Below are positions 1 through 3,937 of a DNA stretch of 7,394 nt, piece by piece. The DNA lies in assembly GCA_934613165.1 (NCBI GenBank), contig CAKTSW010000063.1:1-7394 (forward strand), written 5' to 3'. The notes below the pieces were generated by a model. It saw only the letters and a program-made list of their open reading frames with translations, was not told where the DNA came from and did no database searches. A program made the position numbers and the translations under genes. Numbering within the stretch: the first letter of the stretch is position 1; the number at the start of each line of letters is the position of its first letter. The stretch is from an uncultured Ellagibacter sp. GTDB lineage: Bacteria; Actinomycetota; Coriobacteriia; Coriobacteriales; Eggerthellaceae.

Positions 1-930
1 GTGTACTGCATGCCCGAAGAGGGCGTGCAGCAGCTTTCCCATTTCGATATCTGACGCATCGAAGAAGTCGAACAGGCGGTTCGTATTGCCGCGAGCATCG
101 GCATCAAGAGCGTGCGCCTCACCGGTGGCGAGCCGACGGTGCGTAAGGGCGTCGTCGAGCTCGTGCGCAACATCGCCGCCATGCCCGAGATCAAGAACGT
201 GTCGATGACCACGAACGGCGTCCTTTTGCCGCGCATGGCCGACGACTTGAAGGCGGCGGGGCTTTCGCGCGTGAACATCTCGCTCGACACGCTCGACGCC
301 GAGAAGTTCCACAAGATCACGCGCTGCGGCTCGCTCGATGGCGCGCTCGCGGGCATCAACGCCGCGCTTCGCGTGGGCTTCAACCCGGTGAAGATCAACG
401 CGGTCGCGCTGCGCTCGCTTTCGGACGGGTTTCTCGATTTCGCGAAGCTCTCGATCGACCGCCCGCTGCACGTGCGCTTCATCGAGCACATGCCGATCGG
501 CGACGTGTCCGACGTCGACGGCATCAGCTGGGGCAAGGACGGCGTCATCTCGTGCGAGGAAGTCTTCAACATTGTGAACGAGGGCGCCCGCGCCGAAGGA
601 ATCGGCGAGATTGTTCCGGCAGGGGAGGACAAGCCCATCGGCTGGGGTCCGGCGGAGTACTTCCATTTCCCGAATGCTTTGGGCACGGTCGGTTTCATCT
701 CGCCGTTGTCGCGGCATTTCTGCAGCTCATGCAACCGTTTGCGCCTCACTGCCGACGGGAAGCTGCGCCCGTGCCTGTTCTCGGACGTCGAGTACGATCT
801 GCGCGCGGCCTTGCGCGAAGGCTCCGAGGAAGACCAGCGCGCGGTGTTTCTGCAGGCTCTCGGCGCCAAGCCCGACGAGCATCACGACAAGGTGGGAACC
901 GAGCGCGGCATGAGCCAGATCGGCGGCTAG
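1..930 (+). CDS. moaA: GTP 3',8-cyclase MoaA, 5'-truncated by window edge and interrupted by an in-frame TGA
   Basis: MoaA is a radical-SAM enzyme that, with MoaC, converts GTP to cyclic pyranopterin monophosphate, the first step of molybdenum-cofactor synthesis. Reading frame 1 from base 1 gives VYCMPEEG, so the window opens just before the third cysteine of the N-terminal CxxxCxxC cluster; the start and first two cysteines lie upstream. The SAM-binding GGEP motif is at window codons 42-45. The C-terminal [4Fe-4S] ligands that bind GTP are at codons 241, 244 and 258 (CX2CX13C, in FCSSCNRLRL). The protein ends in the family's GMSQIGG, with the essential terminal Gly-Gly. Length is normal if about 25-30 residues are missing at the front. 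Codon 18 (52-54) is TGA in perfect frame with conserved sequence on both sides. A GTG at 112 could restart translation, but that product would lack the radical-SAM cluster. The gene may therefore be a pseudogene, a sequencing error or a recoded gene. Family assignment is very sure; functionality is not. Confidence 0.9.
52..83 (+). other. In-frame TGA in moaA with a downstream stem-loop
   Basis: TGA (52-54) interrupts FDI-stop-RIEEVEQ. In E. coli MoaA the matching stretch, as I recall it, reads DEIRR, so a single C-to-T change of an Arg codon CGA would explain the stop. Nineteen bases after the TGA is a perfect 5-bp stem, CGAAC (69-73) and GTTCG (79-83), closing the loop AGGCG. Loop size, an early G in the loop and distance from UGA resemble the bacterial SECIS layout. 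The stem is short and does not extend, and the position is not a known Cys/Sec site in MoaA. The stop and the hairpin are seen directly; recoding is only a hypothesis. Confidence 0.5.
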
Positions 931-1016
931 GCGCGCGGCTGCAAGTGCGAGGCACGATAGTGTGCGGGGCGCGATGGCATGCGCCGACATGCGTGGGCGG
1001 TATGCGCGCCGCGCAG

Positions 1017-1037
1017 GGCGGCCCATCGGCGGCCGCC
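1017..1037. repeat. GC-rich inverted repeat between moaA and moaC
   Basis: GGCGGCC (1017-1023) pairs perfectly with GGCCGCC (1031-1037) across a 7-base loop. It is followed by GTATCGTG rather than a T-run, so it is not a canonical intrinsic terminator. It sits in the 157-base gap between moaA and moaC and could attenuate or process a shared transcript. In such GC-rich DNA a 7-bp dyad may also be incidental. Confidence 0.4.
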
Positions 1038-1045
1038 GTATCGTG

Positions 1046-1080
1046 TAGAATCACGGTCGGAGTTCACGATTTCGAAAGGA
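1046..1080 (+). promoter_or_regulatory. Possible -10 element and ribosome binding site of moaC
   Basis: TAGAAT (1046-1051) is one base from the TATAAT consensus and lies about 37 bases before the moaC start, but I see no convincing -35 box 16-18 bases upstream. The ribosome binding site AAGGA (1076-1080) is clear and stands 7 bases before ATG 1088, which fixes the moaC start. The promoter part is weak; moaC may instead be read through from moaA. Confidence 0.35.
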
Positions 1081-1087
1081 ATTCACT

Positions 1088-1600
1088 ATGAGCGGCGATA
1101 CTCATTTGACCCACATCGACGAGAAGGGCGACGTTCGCATGGTCGATGTGTCCCAAAAACCGGACACCGAGCGTGTCGCGGTGGCTGAAGGGTTCATCTC
1201 CATGCACCCCGAGACCTTGGCTCTCATCGTCGAGGGCAAGGCGGCGAAGGGCGACGTGTTGGCGTGTGCGCGTGTGGCGGGCGTCATGGCCGCCAAGCAG
1301 ACGAGCACGCTTATCCCGATGTGCCACCCGCTGAACATCACGAAGGCGAAGGTCGAATGCACGCCGGTCTACGAGGGCGAGCGCGCAGACGGACGCGTCG
1401 GCATTCATATCACGACGACGACCGGCGTCACCGGCAAGACGGGTATCGAGATGGAGGCACTTACGGCTGCAAGCGTGGCCTGCCTCACCGTGTACGACAT
1501 GTGCAAGGCGGTCGATCGTGGCATGGAAATCTCCGAGGTACGCTTGCTCAAGAAGGACGGCGGCAAGACCGGGCTCTGGCTGCGCGGGGAATCCGAGTAA
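1088..1600 (+). CDS. moaC: Cyclic pyranopterin monophosphate synthase MoaC
   Basis: MoaC rearranges the MoaA product 3',8-cyclo-7,8-dihydro-GTP into cyclic pyranopterin monophosphate, the second step of cytoplasmic molybdenum-cofactor synthesis; it acts as a hexamer. The 170-residue product matches the family end to end: MVDVSQKP near residue 18, AAKGDV with K54 (equivalent to E. coli K51), MCHPL with H80 (E. coli H77), the [10 protein letters not shown] segment with E121, and YDMCKAVD with D137 and K140 (E. coli D128 and K131). All recognised active-site residues are present, so this copy should be active, unlike the neighbouring moaA. The start at 1088 is chosen because AAGGA lies 7 bases upstream and the protein then opens with the usual LTHID. 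A hairpin terminator follows 43 bases after the stop. Confidence 0.97.
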   Translation: MSGDTHLTHIDEKGDVRMVDVSQKPDTERVAVAEGFISMHPETLALIVEGKAAKGDVLACARVAGVMAAKQTSTLIPMCHPLNITKAKVECTPVYEGERADGRVGIHITTTTGVTGKTGIEMEALTAASVACLTVYDMCKAVDRGMEISEVRLLKKDGGKTGLWLRGESE

Positions 1601-1643
1601 CCGAGTAGCGTTTCCCGATCTATCACTGCGAGTGTGAACGACG

Positions 1644-1684
1644 AAGCCCCGACGACCCAGCAACAGGCCCGGTCGGGGCTTTGC
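1644..1684 (+). terminator. Hairpin terminator after moaC
   Basis: AAGCCCCGAC (1644-1653) pairs perfectly with GTCGGGGCTT (1672-1681), a 10-bp GC-rich stem with an 18-base loop, followed by a very short T stretch. The stem and its place after moaC, before a gene with its own probable promoter, support an intrinsic terminator. The weak T-tract and large loop lower certainty. Confidence 0.7.
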
Positions 1685-1724
1685 TGTGCGCCGACGACCT
1701 TTGCCGGGCCGCTCTCTCGACGGG

Positions 1725-1759
1725 TTGTTAACCTTTCTGTAACGCAAGGGTTCTATGAT
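1725..1759 (+). promoter_or_regulatory. Probable promoter of the tyrosine phosphatase gene
   Basis: TATGAT (1754-1759) is a good -10 box about 50 bases before the gene. Upstream TTGTTA (1725-1730) and TTAACC (1728-1733) are -35-like, but at 23 and 20 bases they are spaced wider than ideal. The stretch also has GTTA (1727-1730) facing TAAC (1740-1743), a small dyad between the two boxes. The position just downstream of the moaC terminator fits an independent promoter. Confidence 0.4.
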
Positions 1760-1809
1760 TGCATTTTGCTGGAGTTTCAGCGCTCGATGGAATTGGCGAA
1801 GGGGGCAGC

Positions 1810-2280
1810 ATGCATCGTATTCTTTTCATTTGCCACGGCAATATCTGCCGTTCGACCATGGCGCAGTTCGTCATGGAGGATATCGTGCGAAAAGCCCGCC
1901 TCGGCGCGAACTTCGTCATCGACTCCGCCGCCACGAGCACTGAGGAAATCGGCGAGCTGCCGCACCCAGGCACGCTTAAGAAGCTGCGCGAAGAGGGAAT
2001 CTCCACGCATGCCCACCGCGCCCGTCAGGTGAAGCCGGAAGAATACGCCGACTGGGACCTGTTCGTGTACATGGATTCCCAGAACAAGCGCGGTCTTGAG
2101 CGCATATTCGGCTCCGACCCGCAGAAGAAGTTCGTTCGTCTGCTCGATTTCGCTCCCGACGACAACCCGCGCCACGGTGCCGACGTCGCCGACCCCTGGT
2201 ACACCGGCAACTTCGACGCGACGTACCGCGATGTAGTGGTAGGCTGCCGAGGCCTCTTCAGCCGCCTAACGGGGAAATAG
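1810..2280 (+). CDS. Low-molecular-weight protein-tyrosine phosphatase
   Basis: This 156-residue cytoplasmic protein removes phosphate from phosphotyrosine (and in some bacteria phosphoarginine) residues. The catalytic P-loop is at residues 8-15, CHGNICRS: C8 is the nucleophile and R14 binds phosphate (CX5R-S). The general acid is D128 in the DVADPW loop, followed by Y131. Length is normal for the family. The start at 1810 is preferred over ATG 1759 because GAAGGGGG (1798-1805) lies just upstream and the first strand HRILFICHGN then begins at residue 2, as in relatives. Flanking terminators suggest a single-gene unit. In other bacteria such enzymes pair with tyrosine kinases controlling surface polysaccharide or stress responses; no kinase is visible here, so the target is unknown. 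Confidence 0.95.
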   Translation: MHRILFICHGNICRSTMAQFVMEDIVRKARLGANFVIDSAATSTEEIGELPHPGTLKKLREEGISTHAHRARQVKPEEYADWDLFVYMDSQNKRGLERIFGSDPQKKFVRLLDFAPDDNPRHGADVADPWYTGNFDATYRDVVVGCRGLFSRLTGK

Positions 2281-2297
2281 GGGCTATTCGCTCCCCG
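2270..2297 (+). terminator. Hairpin overlapping the phosphatase stop codon
   Basis: CGGGGA (2270-2275) pairs with TCCCCG (2292-2297), and inside it AATAG (2276-2280) pairs with CTATT (2284-2288), leaving a GGG loop and a 3-base bulge CGC on the 3' side. This gives an 11-bp interrupted stem that includes the last codon and stop. The downstream sequence GCATTCATTC is not a true T-run. It could be a weak or factor-assisted terminator between this gene and the convergent XRE gene, or a 3'-end stabiliser. Confidence 0.45.
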
Positions 2298-2339
2298 GCA
2301 TTCATTCAGTTAACGATCTTCAAAGACCTGTTTATCTCC

Positions 2340-2558
2340 TTAGAGCTCTTTGAAAAATTCGGAATAGCTTATGCCGAATCCTTCAACTATTTTCTCTAAG
2401 GTATCAAACCCGAAGTTTCTATTCCCTTTTTCGATATCGGCCAGATAACTCCTATTGATCCCGGTCATGAGCGCGAATTTTTCTTGAGTCAAATTGTTTT
2501 TAAGACGCAAGTCTCTGATGCGCAGCCCAATTTTGTTTCTGATTTCCGACTTTTTCAT
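2340..2558 (-). CDS. Small XRE-family helix-turn-helix transcriptional regulator
   Basis: The 72-residue product is essentially one Cro/C1-type DNA-binding domain with no other domain. Helix 1 includes IRDLRLKNNL (residues 14-23), helix 2 TQEKFALMTG (24-33), the recognition helix NRSYLADIEKGNR (35-47), and the closing helices contain DTLEKIVEGFGIS. This size and pattern match stand-alone repressors, including controller proteins of restriction-modification systems, but no methyltransferase or nuclease is present. It is convergent with the phosphatase gene and divergent from the SLH operon, with about 160 bases between the divergent starts. Its Lys, Asn and Ile-rich AT-biased coding contrasts with the GC-rich moa genes, suggesting horizontal acquisition. 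I see no good ribosome binding site before ATG 2558, so translation may be weak. Fold assignment is firm; the regulated genes are inferred. Confidence 0.9.
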   Translation of the reverse strand: MKKSEIRNKIGLRIRDLRLKNNLTQEKFALMTGINRSYLADIEKGNRNFGFDTLEKIVEGFGISYSEFFKEL

Positions 2559-2578
2559 AGTCGCAGGTTATGAAGGCG

Positions 2579-2606
2579 TCTATACTTCAATGTATGAAAT
2601 CAGAAA
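2579..2606 (-). promoter_or_regulatory. Candidate promoter and operator of the XRE gene
   Basis: Read on the minus strand, TTTCTG (2601-2606) and TATAGA (2579-2584) are spaced 16 bases and precede the XRE start by about 20 bases. Two overlapping dyads lie between or across the boxes: TTCA-N5-TGAA (2586-2598) and ATAC-N6-GTAT (2582-2595). Short dyads over a promoter are typical operators for small Cro/C1-like repressors, so autorepression is plausible but not shown. Confidence 0.4.
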
Positions 2607-2615
2607 CAATTATCG

Positions 2616-2629
2616 AATTCTTTTGAATT
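2616..2629. repeat. Inverted repeat AATTC-TTTT-GAATT in the divergent intergenic region
   Basis: A perfect 5-bp inverted repeat with a 4-base spacer lies between the XRE and SLH promoters. It may be a second regulator site or an incidental dyad in AT-rich DNA. Confidence 0.3.
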
Positions 2630-2649
2630 AGACAGATATTGTTACCTGA

Positions 2650-2679
2650 TTCATTCCATTAGTTGCGCTGGGGAATAAT
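2650..2679 (+). promoter_or_regulatory. Weak candidate promoter of the SLH operon
   Basis: AATAAT (2674-2679) with TTCATT (2650-2655) at 18-base spacing is the best plus-strand -10/-35 pair I find before the SLH genes. It would give a leader of about 37 bases to ATG 2723. Both boxes depart from consensus. Confidence 0.3.
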
Positions 2680-2722
2680 TCTGCTGCTGCGCACAGCGAC
2701 TGACTATGAAAGGCGGATGAAG

Positions 2723-3928
2723 ATGAGACGAACTGCGTGGAAAAAGGCCATATCGTTGGGAGTGGCGGCAAGCTTAGCTTCTTTCGCCCCCGCTGCGGCG
2801 TTTGCGGCTCCGGAAAGCGATTCCGGAGAACTGATCGAGACAATTGGAGATCTCGGCCCGTTCGATGGCGCTATGTCGGTAGAGGACGCGGTTTTGGGTT
2901 CTGACTTGCTGCTGCAGTCTTTCTCGACCGAAGAGCTTTTGTCGGTAACCGATTTCAGCGATTGCTCTTCTTCGGAGTGGTACGCGGAGGCTGTGTCATA
3001 CGTTTCGGACAAGGGGTTGATTACTGGCTACTCCAATGGACTGTTCGGGCCGTATGATAATGTGAGTCGCGGACAGCTTGCCACTATTCTGTGGCGGATG
3101 GAGGGTCAACCGAAAGTGAATTCGGCCGGGTTCTCCGATCTTCGGAGTGGCTGCTATTACTATGATGCTGCGCTATGGGCGCAGAAGAATGGCGTTATCA
3201 GGGGCTACGGTGACGGGACGTTCGGCGGCGATCGCGAAATCACTCGCCAAGAGGCCGCTGTCATGCTTGCGAACTACGCAAAATATAAGGGACTTGATGT
3301 TTCGAGCGATAAAACTGCCCTGAAGAAAATACCTGGATGGCAAGAGGCCGAAGCGTGGGCGATGGACTCTCTTGGCTGGGCCGTCGACAAAGGGCTGCTA
3401 AGCGGGAAGGCCACGTCGTCCGGTACTTATCTCGATGCATCGGGCTCCACGTGGCGTTCTGCCATGGCGAAAATGATTATGGTGCTTGATCGCGACGTCT
3501 TGGGGAATCCTTCTCCCGATCCGAAGCCGGAGCCAACCCCGGAGCCCTCTGAGACCCAAGAGCAGAAAGAGCAGCGTGTTTTAGCGATGTTCCAGCAAGC
3601 GCTGGATAACTCAGGTATGAGTGCTCAAGGGGCTCGCGTTGGAATCGTTAGCGATAAAACATACGGGCGGATTTACTTCATGGCGGTTCCTTTGAATATG
3701 ACGCTATCGGAAGTTCGCACTGGCTATAAGTACAGTTCGGATTTCAGAAGCAGTTTGAACAAGCTTGCTGCAACGATAAGGGAAACATCGGGTTCGATGT
3801 ATGCCTTGAGCGTTCAAGAGGGGGCGAACCTTCATGTTGACGCATGCATGTTCGCGACCGGAAATAACCCTATTTACGCTGCCCAGGACGGCACGACGAC
3901 CTTGCCTCTTTCGTACACGCTTAGGTAA
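2723..3928 (+). CDS. Secreted SLH-domain surface protein with N-terminal SLH repeats
   Basis: The 401-residue product has a signal peptide: MRRTAWKK, a hydrophobic core to about residue 23, then AFA|AP with cleavage near A28. Three SLH repeats follow (about 77-129, 137-190 and 200-258). The first two show the typical F-D/W-Y-A, GLITGYSNGLFGP-type pattern. SLH domains hold proteins non-covalently to pyruvylated secondary cell-wall polymers. A Pro/Glu-rich linker (262-276, PDPKPEPTPEP) leads to a C-terminal domain (about 284-401) that I do not recognise. The SLH signature TRAE is altered in all three repeats (SRGQ, TRQE, WRSA). ATG 2723 is preferred because AGGCGG (2711-2716) lies 6 bases upstream; ATG 2717 is too close to it, and a start at 2663 would add charged residues before the signal. 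The next gene follows 9 bases after the stop, so they form an operon. Confidence 0.88.
   Translation: MRRTAWKKAISLGVAASLASFAPAAAFAAPESDSGELIETIGDLGPFDGAMSVEDAVLGSDLLLQSFSTEELLSVTDFSDCSSSEWYAEAVSYVSDKGLITGYSNGLFGPYDNVSRGQLATILWRMEGQPKVNSAGFSDLRSGCYYYDAALWAQKNGVIRGYGDGTFGGDREITRQEAAVMLANYAKYKGLDVSSDKTALKKIPGWQEAEAWAMDSLGWAVDKGLLSGKATSSGTYLDASGSTWRSAMAKMIMVLDRDVLGNPSPDPKPEPTPEPSETQEQKEQRVLAMFQQALDNSGMSAQGARVGIVSDKTYGRIYFMAVPLNMTLSEVRTGYKYSSDFRSSLNKLAATIRETSGSMYALSVQEGANLHVDACMFATGNNPIYAAQDGTTTLPLSYTLR
2951..3496 (+). repeat. Three SLH repeats in the first surface protein
   Basis: The coding region for residues 77-258 carries three diverged SLH units of about 55 residues. They align on the W-Y/A-A-x-W-A...GLI/VxGYxDGxFG pattern. 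Identity is at protein rather than DNA level, so these are old repeats. Confidence 0.75.
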
Positions 3929-3937
3929 GAAGGCAAA

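Noticed and set aside
931..1087. Possible molybdenum-cofactor riboswitch before moaC
   Set aside because: Only a simple GC-rich dyad and scattered CATGCG repeats are seen; I cannot trace the multi-stem structure of that RNA, and the gap is short and follows moaA.
1759..1809. Earlier start for the phosphatase at 1759
   Set aside because: The extension overlaps the -10 box, and a strong ribosome binding site precedes ATG 1810, which gives the normal family N-terminus.
2706..2720. Four-codon leader peptide MKGG before the SLH gene
   Set aside because: No ribosome binding site of its own, and it overlaps the ribosome binding site of the SLH gene; most likely chance.
2663..2722. Longer N-terminus of the first SLH protein
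   Set aside because: It would place 20 residues, several charged, ahead of a standard signal peptide, and AGGCGG is correctly spaced only for ATG 2723.
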